A stretch of 64,000 nt of DNA from JBBQUN01 sp963698395 (GTDB lineage Bacteria; Actinomycetota; Acidimicrobiia; Acidimicrobiales; SZUA-35), in NCBI GenBank assembly GCA_963698395.1, contig CAVOQQ010000004.1:372001-436000 (forward strand), read 5' to 3'. Made by a program: the position numbers and the translations under genes. Below, one piece after another: positions 36,180-45,241 of this stretch. How positions within the stretch are numbered: position 1 is the stretch's first letter; each line of letters starts with the position of its first letter. A model generated the notes under the pieces. The model saw only the letters and a list, made by a program, of their open reading frames with translations, had not been told where the DNA came from and searched no databases.

Positions 36180-37207
36180 TGGTTCAGAGTACGGGGTCGG
36201 CACCCTCGTCTGGCATGGTCAGCGGCTTCTCGGCCGCGAGCGCGCACACGTAACTCGTCGAGGTGGGCGACGAGTTGCGCGAGCTCGTTGTCGAGGCTGC
36301 GACGGAACTCGATGCGGGCGCGGACGTCGTCGTTGGCGACGGCGGTGTCGGCCAGGCGGGCCCGCAAGGTGGCCACCTCTTCGGCGAGCAGCTGGGCCGA
36401 TGCGGCCCGATCTTCGAGGAACCGCAGGCGCTCGGGCGAGATCACCGGAGAATCGGCCGGAACCGACACGCCCGAATCCTGCACACCCGGACCCTGCACA
36501 CCCGGACCCTGCACACCCGGACCCTGCACGGTCGGACGCGACCGCCTTGGCTCGGTGTCACAGAGGTCGATCACCGCCGGTTCCTCGCGCACGTCGAGCG
36601 TTGCCTCGCTGAGCCTGCCCTCGTTCGCTTCCTGCTCGGCTCCAACCGAGAAATCGCCGACCACGGTCGTGGTCGTTGCGCGCTCGCCATGAGCCGAGGG
36701 ATCGGTGAGCACCGCCCCCGACGTCTGACTGTTGGCGGGACGACCGGCCACGGCGAGTGACTCGACGTCGGCTCTGATGCGGTGGATCTGTTCTCTGGCT
36801 TCGGCGAGCTGGGTCTCTTTCGCCCGCAAGAGCCGTTGCAGCTCCTCGACCTCGGCATCGGCCGCTCGGTTGGTCCCGAAGTCGAAGTCGACCAGGCTCG
36901 CCGGCGAGACCACCAACTCGCGCCCCAGATACTCCTTCGAGATGATCCTGCGGAACGTCTCGGGGTCGACCCCTGATTGATCCGCGACCCCGTCGAGCAG
37001 CTGGCGCTCGGATCGCAGCGCGGCCCGCAAGGTGAGCACGCTCGCATGCTCGTTGTCTCGTTCGACGACCACCGAACGCAACCGCCGCTCGGCTCGCTGC
37101 GCACGTTCGTCGTACTCGACGAGATCACGGCGGTTGGGCGAAGACCGGCCGCGCACGATCCAGCCGAGCACCAGACCGAGTACGCCTACGACGACGAGCC
37201 ACAACAT
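36149..37207 (-). CDS. Membrane-anchored coiled-coil protein of unknown function
   Basis: 352 residues: one N-terminal membrane helix (LWLVVVGVLGLVLGWIVRG), then a coiled coil (RAQRAERRLRSVVVERDNEHASVLTLRAALRSERQLL), a segment VDPETFRRIISKEYLGRELVVSPASLVDFDFG, a second coiled coil, a disordered middle with a GPGVQ repeat, and a third helix pair (RLRFLEDRAASAQLLAEEVATLRARL). I recognise no family. Topology suggests a cytoplasmic structural protein tethered to the membrane, for example at the division site, but that is a guess. The ORF opens at 37231; ATG 37207 follows AAGGTG. Its end overlaps the aroA start and holds the aroA -10 box. Confidence 0.65.
   Translation of the reverse strand: MLWLVVVGVLGLVLGWIVRGRSSPNRRDLVEYDERAQRAERRLRSVVVERDNEHASVLTLRAALRSERQLLDGVADQSGVDPETFRRIISKEYLGRELVVSPASLVDFDFGTNRAADAEVEELQRLLRAKETQLAEAREQIHRIRADVESLAVAGRPANSQTSGAVLTDPSAHGERATTTTVVGDFSVGAEQEANEGRLSEATLDVREEPAVIDLCDTEPRRSRPTVQGPGVQGPGVQGPGVQDSGVSVPADSPVISPERLRFLEDRAASAQLLAEEVATLRARLADTAVANDDVRARIEFRRSLDNELAQLVAHLDELRVRARGREAADHARRGCRPRTLNQWVTPNNVRR
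36186..36191 (-). promoter_or_regulatory. -10 box TACTCT of aroA, leaderless
   Basis: On the minus strand TACTCT ends six bases before ATG 36179. It is embedded in the last codons of the upstream coiled-coil gene. Confidence 0.45.
36481..36525. repeat. 15-bp tandem repeat, three perfect units, in the coiled-coil gene
   Basis: Units 36481-36495, 36496-36510 and 36511-36525 are identical; partly matching sequence continues on both sides. They encode GPGVQ repeats in a disordered linker. Confidence 0.92.
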
Positions 37208-37286
37208 GTCTCTACACCTTCGCCTCTCCACCTTCTGCCCGACAAACTACTTCGTTGCGGGGTCGAGGCGCACTCTGCGTGGCCGA

Positions 37287-38000
37287 TCAGACGAAATTGA
37301 TCCGAACGCCGACGCGTTCGATGATCGCTCCCACCTGCGAACGGTCGGTGGCGACGACGTCGATCGCACTCACGCCGGGGCCTCGACCATCACGCACCGG
37401 CGTGAACCGCAGCGACGCATCATCGAGCTCGATCGTGTGGGTACCATCGCCGGCATCGTCGACCGAGCGTCCGAGCACACCTGCCCAGCGCGCCGCGGTG
37501 GCAGCAGGATCGTCGGCCTGGAGTTCGACACCGACGAGGTCGCTCGTGACGTCGTGGCGCTGGTGCGCACGCCACACCGGACCGGCCCAAGGCCATTCCG
37601 CCGGTTCGTCGGCCTGATCGATCGACACGATGGCCGACCCGAGATCACTCGGGTGGAGGTGGAGGCCGACGATCCCGTCGGTCACCGCCTCGTAGACCAC
37701 ACGCACGCCGTTGGCGTCGAACCGCTCGCGAAAGGCCTCGAGCTCGTCGGTCTGGAGGATCACCATGTAGCCGCCGTCGCCCGATCGGCGCTCGAGCAGA
37801 CGACCGGCGGTCGTGCCCTCCTTGGTCGGCGACACGATCTCGAGGAAGCGATCGCCGATCGGGAACAGCGCATTGCGCAAGCCGAACTCCCCCACGCCCG
37901 GATCTCGGAAACATCGCTCGAGCCCGAGCGCCTGGGCGAGTTCGTTCTCGGTGGTGGTGAGGTCGTTGGCAACGAGGGCAACTTGGCGGAGTCGGAGCAT
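37287..38000 (-). CDS. VOC-superfamily (glyoxalase-like) protein
   Basis: 237 residues with two beta-alpha-beta-beta-beta modules: LRLRQVALVANDLTTTENELAQALGL with the first strand and helix, GLRNALFPIGDRFLEIVSP, then a second module from LVGVELQADDPAATAARWAGVLG to ASLRFTPVRDG. Conserved Glu in RFLEIVSP and His in GLHLHPSDL could be metal ligands. Family members include dioxygenases, isomerases and resistance proteins; the substrate here is unknown. Leaderless start at ATG 38000 (TAGGTT six bases upstream), inside a perfect palindrome. Confidence 0.8.
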   Translation of the reverse strand: MLRLRQVALVANDLTTTENELAQALGLERCFRDPGVGEFGLRNALFPIGDRFLEIVSPTKEGTTAGRLLERRSGDGGYMVILQTDELEAFRERFDANGVRVVYEAVTDGIVGLHLHPSDLGSAIVSIDQADEPAEWPWAGPVWRAHQRHDVTSDLVGVELQADDPAATAARWAGVLGRSVDDAGDGTHTIELDDASLRFTPVRDGRGPGVSAIDVVATDRSQVGAIIERVGVRINFV

Positions 38001-38004
38001 CCGC

Positions 38005-38018
38005 CCAACCTAGGTTGG
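38005..38018. promoter_or_regulatory. 14-bp perfect palindrome covering the VOC-gene -10 box
   Basis: CCAACCTAGGTTGG reads the same on both strands and contains the -10 box TAGGTT (38007-38012 on the minus strand), six bases from ATG 38000. A protein bound here would block initiation, so it is a candidate operator. The regulator is not identified. Confidence 0.45.
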
Positions 38019-38144
38019 CGACGGCGACCCGGTCCAGATCGATCGAGCCCGGCGATGCTCGCTCACCCGGAGGCCCAGACATCCAAAGGGCACGGGCACC
38101 CGCAGGCCTGGCCTGCTGGGGCCTGACCTCCGGGGACCGAGCGA

Positions 38145-39335
<1,191 letters not shown>

Positions 39336-39451
39336 TGCATTCCATTCGGGAGAGGGACAAACCGTCTTCGACACTAGCAGTGACCGCCGTCTCGTCGCTC
39401 CGTCGAGGAACAACACCTCACCAACGAGTGCTGGCCATCGTGATGGCTCCC

Positions 39452-39457
39452 TACGAT
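39452..39457 (+). promoter_or_regulatory. -10 box TACGAT of the zinc-ribbon gene
   Basis: TACGAT overlaps the first in-frame ATG (39456), so that ATG cannot be the start if this is the promoter. GTG 39465 lies seven bases after the box, the usual leaderless gap here. Confidence 0.5.
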
Positions 39458-39464
39458 GGAGACC

Positions 39465-39722
39465 GTGGCCGCCAACGATGAACATGCCGAACCGTTCTCA
39501 CTCGATGGTGCCACCAGCGACTTCGGCGCCGTGCCCGCCGACCTCACCTACGCGTGTCCGCGCTGCGACACCGAGGTGACCGAACGGTTCTACGGCCCCT
39601 GCTCGAGCTGCCGGGCCGAACTTCGGGCGTCGCAGGGCAACGTTCAGGTCGAGCGCGAGTCGGTCGAATACGAACCCAAGATGAACGTCACGCCCAACGC
39701 CGTGGCCCTCAAAGACGACTGA
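39465..39722 (+). CDS. Small zinc-ribbon protein
   Basis: 85 residues with one CxxC-CxxC ribbon: LTYACPRCDTEVTERFYGPCSSCRAELRA. Acidic N-terminal and C-terminal tails; the end NVTPNAVALKDD looks conserved in style but I cannot place it. I moved the start from ATG 39456 to GTG 39465 because the -10 box overlaps the ATG. Lies divergent from the UgpC-type ATPase and antisense to the extended tail of the NudC-like gene. Probably binds zinc; role unknown. Confidence 0.7.
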   Translation: MAANDEHAEPFSLDGATSDFGAVPADLTYACPRCDTEVTERFYGPCSSCRAELRASQGNVQVERESVEYEPKMNVTPNAVALKDD

Positions 39723-40553
39723 GCAGAGCTCAGCCGGCGGCAGCTGCGTGCGCGAGATCCAGTCTTCGATCAGCCATCCGGCGATCGACAGACCACCTCG
39801 GGGCGCCGGCGGCAGCTCGTGGGGCGAGAACCAACCGGCCTCGACGATCTCCTCCTCCTGGACCACGATCTCACCGCTGGCGTAGCGGGCGGTGAACCCA
39901 ATCATCACCGAGTGCGGGAACGGCCAGGGCTGGCTGCCGAAGTACGTGATGTCGCTCACCTCGATCCCGACCTCTTCGCGGACTTCACGAGCGACACAGT
40001 CCTCGAGGCTCTCACCCGGTTCGACGAAACCGGCGAGGGCACTGAAGAAGCGACCGGGGAATCGAGCGCCCCAGGCGAGAAGCGCCTTGCCGTCGTCGCG
40101 CTCGACCAACATGATCACGGCCGGCGTCAGGCGAGGGAATGCCTGCATCTGACACTTCGGGCACTCCTGGGCCCGATCGATCGGATGGGGCTCGTTCTTG
40201 GTCCCGCAGCGCCCACAGAACTGATGGTCGCGTTCCCAGGTCAGGACCTGAGCGGCTCGACCGGCCATGGCCCACTGCTCGTCGGGGACCGAGCCGAACA
40301 GCGATCGAAGGTTCACCCAGGCACCTGACTCGGCGTAGTCCTCGTGGAGGTCGGGGTACTTCCCCGCGTTGACCGCGTAGACGGGCACCCCGTTGTCGAG
40401 GCCGAGCAGATGGGTCGACCCCGAGGCGGGCGACTCGGCCGCCACCGGGATGGCTCCGTCGACGACGAGCACCTGTTGGCGCTGATCGATGACATACCAC
40501 TGGGCATCGATGGCGGGCAGATGTTCTGGAAGACTCACGCGAGGAACGAACAC
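39498..40553 (-). CDS. nudC: NudC-like NADH pyrophosphatase (Nudix)
   Basis: 351 residues. A NUDIX-like N-terminal domain is followed by a zinc ribbon (FCGRCGTKNE and ECPKC) and the Nudix box GFVEPGESLEDCVAREVREEVGIE, then the NudC-type SQPWPFPHSVMIGF. It should hydrolyse NADH or decap NAD-RNA. The start is GTG 40553 (TAGGTT seven bases upstream); open sequence to 40658 is not supported. The core ends at AGWLIEDWI near 39740, yet the frame runs on for about 79 residues antisense to the zinc-ribbon gene. That tail resembles nothing, so a missed stop or an error near 39735 is possible. Confidence 0.85.
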   Translation of the reverse strand: MFVPRVSLPEHLPAIDAQWYVIDQRQQVLVVDGAIPVAAESPASGSTHLLGLDNGVPVYAVNAGKYPDLHEDYAESGAWVNLRSLFGSVPDEQWAMAGRAAQVLTWERDHQFCGRCGTKNEPHPIDRAQECPKCQMQAFPRLTPAVIMLVERDDGKALLAWGARFPGRFFSALAGFVEPGESLEDCVAREVREEVGIEVSDITYFGSQPWPFPHSVMIGFTARYASGEIVVQEEEIVEAGWFSPHELPPAPRGGLSIAGWLIEDWISRTQLPPAELCSVVFEGHGVGRDVHLGFVFDRLALDLNVALRRPKFGPAARAGAVEPFGHLGVAARTRVGEVGGHGAEVAGGTIE

Positions 40554-40560
40554 GGCGCCG

Positions 40561-40566
40561 AACCTA
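40561..40566 (-). promoter_or_regulatory. -10 box TAGGTT of nudC, leaderless
   Basis: On the minus strand TAGGTT ends seven bases before GTG 40553, which selects that codon as start. Confidence 0.45.
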
Positions 40567-40704
40567 GCCGTTCTCGCTGCAATCGTCCCGTCCGGAGTCG
40601 TTCGCTGCGCCCACGAGTCCACCTCGCCCGGACACCGTCGCGCCGCGCCGTTCACCACTCCGGCAACCGAAGCGTGGCGGACTCGGGGCCCGAGCTACCA
40701 GGGC

Positions 40705-40710
40705 TATCGT
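40705..40710 (+). promoter_or_regulatory. -10 box TATCGT of the aminotransferase gene, leaderless
   Basis: TATCGT ends six bases before ATG 40717; no ribosome site lies between. Confidence 0.5.
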
Positions 40711-40716
40711 GGTCGC

Positions 40717-42415
40717 ATGACGACCCCAAGAGTCGAGACACTGATCGAGACGGTTCGCGCTTCGGTGATCGGCGCCGACGACGTGTTCGACGGCCCCTTC
40801 GGTCCTCGGCCGGTGGTCTACGCCGACTACACCGCGTCGGGACGATCACTGTCGTTCATCGAGGACTACATCCGCTCTGCGGTGCTGCCGCTGTATGCCA
40901 ACACCCACACCGAGTCGTCGGGCACCGGTCTCCAGACCTCGCGTTATCGAGAAGAGGCGCGAGCGATCATCGCCGAATGCACCGGGGCCACCGATGACCA
41001 TGTCGTGCTGTTCTGCGGCAGCGGTTCGACCTACGCCATCGACAAGTTGATCGGCGCGCTCGGTCTACGGGTCCCGTCGAATTTCGATGACCGTTGGCAC
41101 GTGACCGACGCCATTCCTGCCGACCAGCGACCGGTGGTCTTCATCGGTCCGTTCGAGCATCACTCCAACGAGCTGCCATGGCGCGAGTCGATTGCCGATG
41201 TCGTCACCATCGCAGAGTCGGCCGATGGTCACGTCGATCTCGACCACCTTCGAGCCGAACTCGAGCGCCATGCCGACCGGCCGATCAAGATCGGCTCGTT
41301 CTCGGCGGCATCGAACGTGACCGGCATCATCACCGACACCGCCGCCGTCTCCAAGACCCTCCACGAACACGGCGCACTGGCGTTCTGGGACTTCGCTGCG
41401 GCCGCACCCTATGTCGACATCGACATGGGCCCGGCCGACGCCGACACCAGCTACGACGCCGTGTTCCTGTCGGCCCACAAACTGATCGGCGGCCCCGGCA
41501 CGCCCGGCATCCTGGTGGCCAAGCGCTCACTGTTCGACAACCGTGTGCCCGTGGTGCCCGGCGGCGGCACGGTCGCCTACGTCAACCCGGAAGACCACGA
41601 TTATCTCACCGAGATCAGCCACCGTGAAGAGGGCGGCACGCCGGCGATCGTCGAGTCCATCCGTGCCGGCCTGGTCTTCCAGCTCAAGGCGGCCGTCGGG
41701 GTCGACGAGATCCGCCAGCCGCGAGGAGCGCTTCGTGGCTCGGGCCATCGCCGCGTGGGACACCTCACCGAACATCGAGATCCTCGGGAGCCACGACGCC
41801 GAGCGACTGTCGATCGTCTCGTTCGTCATCAAGTTCGGCGACCGCTATCTCCACCACAACTTCGTGGTCGCCGTGCTCAACGACCTGTTCGGGATCCAGG
41901 CCCGCGGTGGTTGCTCGTGCGCCGGACCCTACGGCCACCGCCTGCTCGGCATCGACCTCGACCGATCGCATGCGTTCGAGCGCGAGATCACCAGCGGCTG
42001 CGAAGGCATCAAACCCGGCTGGGTTCGAGTCAACTTCAACTACTTCATCGACGACGAGACCTTCGACTACCTCATCGAGGCCGTGCAGCTCGTTGCCGCC
42101 CATGGTGGGGCGCTCCTGCCGTGCTACACCTTCGAGCCGAGCACCGGATTGTGGCGCCATCGCGATGCCGACCGGCTTTCGCCGCTCATGTCGCTACGCG
42201 AGATCGACTACGCCGGTGGGGTCATGACCTACCCGGATCGCCGACGCCAGATGTCCGATCACGATCTCTCGCACTATGCGGCGCTGGCTCGGGCCGAACT
42301 GGACGGCGCTCGCTGTCGACCGATGGCGTCGCAGGGTGTGCCGACGACGACGGCCGACTTCGAATCGCTTCGCTGGTTCCCCTATCCCGACGAGGGTCTC
42401 ACGCCATCGAGCTGA
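40717..42415 (+). CDS. Class V aminotransferase / cysteine desulfurase-like PLP enzyme, one frameshift
   Basis: PLP-dependent enzyme of the NifS-like fold: VYADYTASGRSLSFIEDYI, YANTHTESSGTGLQTSRYREEAR, FCGSGSTYAIDKLIG, IGPFEHHSNELPWRES, DFAAAAPYVDIDM, and the PLP lysine in FLSAHKLIGGPGTPGILVAK. At 41719 one extra C breaks the frame; skipping it joins VDEIRQ to REERFVARAIAAW and opens the frame to 42415, giving 565 residues. The downstream part keeps GIQARGGCSCAGPYGHRLLGI, with the desulfurase-like Cys position. The gene is intact apart from one base, so a sequencing error is the simplest explanation. An in-frame extension upstream to 40489 lies before the -10 box. Confidence 0.8.
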
Positions 42416-42520
42416 GGCGCGGCTCGGCTGCGCCCAACCGACGGGGTGCCGTCGCTCGAGGAGATGCCCGTAGCTCGGCTGCGAGGTCGCTGGCGTGTCG
42501 ATGGCGTCCGTCGGTGGGGC

Positions 42521-42694
42521 TCAGAAGGCCAACCGGAGGAGATAGAGGATGCCGATCCACAGGGGTGCGCTCAGGGCGGCACCCATTGCGATCCCTCGGG
42601 CGGGGCCGGCGGTGATGGGCAGTGCCGAACGGGCAGATCTGCCTGGTTCGGCGGGATCCGGCTGCGGTGAGAGCGGGGCGATCGAGCGGGTCAT
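42521..42694 (-). CDS. Small single-span membrane protein
   Basis: 57 residues: MTRSIAPLSPQPDPAEPGRS, then AMGAALSAPLWIGILYLLRLAF at the very C-terminus, a tail-anchored topology. A clear AAAGG ribosome site lies six bases before ATG 42694. I do not recognise a family. It sits alone between the aminotransferase and the LuxR gene. Confidence 0.5.
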   Translation of the reverse strand: MTRSIAPLSPQPDPAEPGRSARSALPITAGPARGIAMGAALSAPLWIGILYLLRLAF

Positions 42695-42900
42695 GCATAC
42701 CTTTCGCGTCGTACGGAGTCCCGCCAAGGACCCCGGCACACCCTCATATGCCGAGCTGCCACCGGAGTGGTAGGTACATCAACCTACCGGAGACTTTCGT
42801 CACTCGTCAATCGCCCCGCTGCCCGCGCCGGATCCAAACAGGCGAAGCGCAGGTGCCGAAGCGTCACGATTTGACAGCCCTCTCAAGCGTGCGCCGCGAA

Positions 42901-43104
42901 GCAAGCAGGCCAACGAACGCAAGACCCAGATCGGCAAAGCCCACCGGCAAAGCCGGTGCAATGTCAGAGCAAGCAGGCCCACGAACGCAAGACCCAGATC
43001 GGCAGAGCCCACCGGCAAAGCCGGTGCAATGTGAGAGCAAGCAGGCCAACGAACGGGCAACCCAGATCGGCGAAGCCCACCGGCGAAGCCGGTGCAATGT
43101 GAGA
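42901..43104. repeat. REP-like tandem array, three 68-bp units with hairpins
   Basis: Units begin at 42901, 42969 and 43037 with a few differences. Each contains the core AAGCAGGCC and a perfect 7-bp hairpin CACCGGC-NNN-GCCGGTG (in the third unit the stem reads CACCGGC-GAA-GCCGGTG). The core resembles the repeat spacer at 12423-12436. It fills the end of the 418-base gap between the small membrane gene and the response-regulator gene, just past the regulator's stop, and may act as terminator or mRNA 3' stabiliser. Nothing else is visible between 42695 and 42900. Confidence 0.9.
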
Positions 43105-43112
43105 GTGCAATG

Positions 43113-43754
43113 TCAGAGCATGCGACGGCGAGCGGCCCAGCTGGTGAGTTCGTGACGGGAGGAGAGCTGGAGCTTGCGGAGCACGGCGGAGGCGTGGGTT
43201 TCCACGGTCTTGATCGAGATCGACAACCGGCGGGCGATCTCCTTGTAGGCGTAGCCTCGGGCCAGGAGGCGCATGACTTCCTGCTCACGGGGTGAGAGTC
43301 GGTCGAGTTCGGGGTCGGCGGGCTCGGGGATGTCGGCCGAGAACGCGTCGATCACGAAGCCGGCGAGTCGAGGCGAGAAGACGGCATCGCCTTCGGCGAC
43401 TCGGCGCACGGCGTCGACCAATTCGGGGCCCTTGATCGACTTGGTGACGTAGCCGCGAGCGCCGGAGCGGATCACGGCGATCACGTCGTCGGGAGCATCG
43501 GACACCGACAGGGCGAGGAATTTGGTGTCGACCTTGCGGGCCAGCACGGCCTTGATGACGTCGCTGCCGGTGCCCGATGGGAGGTGGACGTCGAGCAACA
43601 CGACATCGGGAGGGCGATCACAGATGACATCGACCGCTTCGGCGACGTCGCCGGCCTCACCGACCACGTAGACCGAATCGCCGAGCTGGGCCCGCACGCC
43701 GGCGCGAACGAGATCGTGATCATCGACGAGGACGACGGTTGGTTGGAAGCTCAT
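43113..43754 (-). CDS. NarL/LuxR-family response regulator
   Basis: 213 residues. Receiver domain: VVLVDDHDLVRAGVRAQLG, phospho-acceptor Asp in VVLLDVHLPSG, KSIKGPELVDAV. LuxR-type DNA-binding domain: LDRLSPREQEVMRLLARGYAYKEIARRLSISIKTVETHASAVLRKLQL. Its gene starts ten bases after the stop of the PspC-kinase gene, with GAGGTC as ribosome site, so the two form a two-component pair. Confidence 0.95.
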   Translation of the reverse strand: MSFQPTVVLVDDHDLVRAGVRAQLGDSVYVVGEAGDVAEAVDVICDRPPDVVLLDVHLPSGTGSDVIKAVLARKVDTKFLALSVSDAPDDVIAVIRSGARGYVTKSIKGPELVDAVRRVAEGDAVFSPRLAGFVIDAFSADIPEPADPELDRLSPREQEVMRLLARGYAYKEIARRLSISIKTVETHASAVLRKLQLSSRHELTSWAARRRML

Positions 43755-43764
43755 GGTCGTGACC

Positions 43765-45108
43765 TCATGGCGTGGTGGTCTCCTGTTCCGTCTGCATCGG
43801 GTCGTGTGACGGGGACGACGAGCCGGTGGGGTTGGCGGTGTCCTGGCGTTCCAACGGTATGTCGGGAGGCGGTGTGTCGGTAAGCGGTGTGTCGGTAAGC
43901 GGTGTGTCGGTTGTTGTCCTGGTCGTGCGGGGTAGCCGGAGTTCGACCTCGGTCCCGTGTCCCCGCTCCGACACGATCATGGCCGAGCCGCCGACACGTT
44001 GCATGCGCTGCCGGATCGAGTGCCGGATGCCCTGGCGGTCCTCGGGGACCGCTTCGGGATCGAATCCCGCACCGGCGTCTCGGACGAAGGCCTCGATGGC
44101 GTCGGGCTGGACTTCGATGTAGATGTCGAGCCGGTCGACTCCGGCGTGCTTTGCGGCGTTGACGGCTGCCTCACGCACGGCGGCGAGGAGTGTCGACACC
44201 GGTGCATCGACGAGGCAGTCGCCGACGACCACGGCGTCGATCGTGATGCCGTGCAGGTCTTCGATGTCGCTGATCAACTCGTCGAGCTGACCACGGACGC
44301 TGCCACCCTTCCGGTTGACCCGATCGGGATCGAGCCAGTTCCGGAGTTCGCGCTCCTGGCGGCGAGCCAGGCCGACCATCTTCTGCGGATCGTCGGAGTG
44401 TCGCTGGATCAGCGAGAGGGTCTGCAACACCGAATCGTGGATGTGGGCGGCCACTTCGGCTCGTTCCTCGGACCGGATCCGAGCCTGGCGCTCGGCGTCG
44501 AGGTCGGCAAGCAGCCGCCACCACCAGGGGGCCGACAGGGCGAGCACCGCTCCGCCGACGCCGAGCCCGATCGCCAGTCCGGCCGACGCTTGCGCCCAGT
44601 CCGAGAACGGCCGCACGAGAAGCAGGATCGCGGCGCCCATGAGGGTCAGGCCCCCGACGATCTGGGCGATGTCGATCGGCCTGGCCTTCGGCCGGTGGCC
44701 CGATTCCTGACGCCGCCGCTGCCAGAGAACGACGAGCCCCACCGCCAGGAGACCCAGGGGCCACACCAGCGAGTCGGGCAGGCCGATGAGTTGTTGGAAG
44801 AGCGCGTACAGACCGAGCGTTGCCGTGACGAAACCCAGTCGACGCTCACGAAGCGTGCGACCCTTCGGGATCCGTGGCGCAATCGGACGCTGGTGGAGGT
44901 ACTGATCAGCCGACATCCATCCCCACACCACGACATAGAGCAGCGCGCCCCAGCCGCCGGCGGTGAACAACGCAACGAAACCGAGGCGGACCCATAGGGC
45001 ATCGAGACCGAGTTCTTCGGCGACACCTGCCGCCACGCCGGCCACCATGCGGCCGCGCCGTTCGAGGGTGGGGACCTGCCAGTAGCGGTCTGCGGGTGCG
45101 GCTGTCAT
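43765..45108 (-). CDS. PspC-domain sensor histidine kinase
   Basis: 447 residues. The N-terminal PspC domain (VPTLERRGRMVAGVAAGVAEELGLDALWVRLGFVALFTAGGWGALLYVVVWGWM) is followed by about four more membrane helices (FVTATLGLYALFQQLIGL, LVWPLGLLAVGLVVLW, IVGGLTLMGAAILLLV, GLAIGLGVGGAVLALSAPWWW). Then comes a HisKA_3 dimerisation helix with phospho-His in VAAHIHDSVLQTLSLIQ and an ATP domain (REAAVNAAKHAG, DAGAGFDPE, GHGTEVELRL). The C-terminus has a TDTPL repeat. Likely senses envelope stress and signals to the adjacent LuxR regulator. Start ATG 45108 lies within a 14-bp palindrome. Confidence 0.92.
   Translation of the reverse strand: MTAAPADRYWQVPTLERRGRMVAGVAAGVAEELGLDALWVRLGFVALFTAGGWGALLYVVVWGWMSADQYLHQRPIAPRIPKGRTLRERRLGFVTATLGLYALFQQLIGLPDSLVWPLGLLAVGLVVLWQRRRQESGHRPKARPIDIAQIVGGLTLMGAAILLLVRPFSDWAQASAGLAIGLGVGGAVLALSAPWWWRLLADLDAERQARIRSEERAEVAAHIHDSVLQTLSLIQRHSDDPQKMVGLARRQERELRNWLDPDRVNRKGGSVRGQLDELISDIEDLHGITIDAVVVGDCLVDAPVSTLLAAVREAAVNAAKHAGVDRLDIYIEVQPDAIEAFVRDAGAGFDPEAVPEDRQGIRHSIRQRMQRVGGSAMIVSERGHGTEVELRLPRTTRTTTDTPLTDTPLTDTPPPDIPLERQDTANPTGSSSPSHDPMQTEQETTTP
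43871..43915. repeat. 15-bp tandem repeat, three units, at the kinase C-terminus
   Basis: Units 43871-43885 and 43886-43900 are identical; the third (43901-43915) differs at its end. They encode TDTPL repeats after the ATP domain. In frame. Confidence 0.9.
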
Positions 45109-45114
45109 GACAGC
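45101..45114. promoter_or_regulatory. 14-bp perfect palindrome over the kinase start codon
   Basis: GCTGTCATGACAGC is self-complementary and contains the start ATG (45106-45108, minus strand) of the PspC kinase. It could be an operator for the LuxR regulator or an mRNA hairpin masking the start. Confidence 0.4.
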
Positions 45115-45241
45115 TGCATGATCGCATGGGACGGCCTCGATCGAAATCAGGGCAAACCCTGAGTGCGCCCTGATCCGGTTCAGGGGAAAGTGGGGAGGCC
45201 CACCGATACCAGCGCAGACCCAACGGATCGACACTCGAACC

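Noticed and set aside
40489..40716. Upstream extension of the aminotransferase
   Set aside because: It overlaps the nudC start antisense and precedes the TATCGT -10 box; the enzyme fold starts after ATG 40717.
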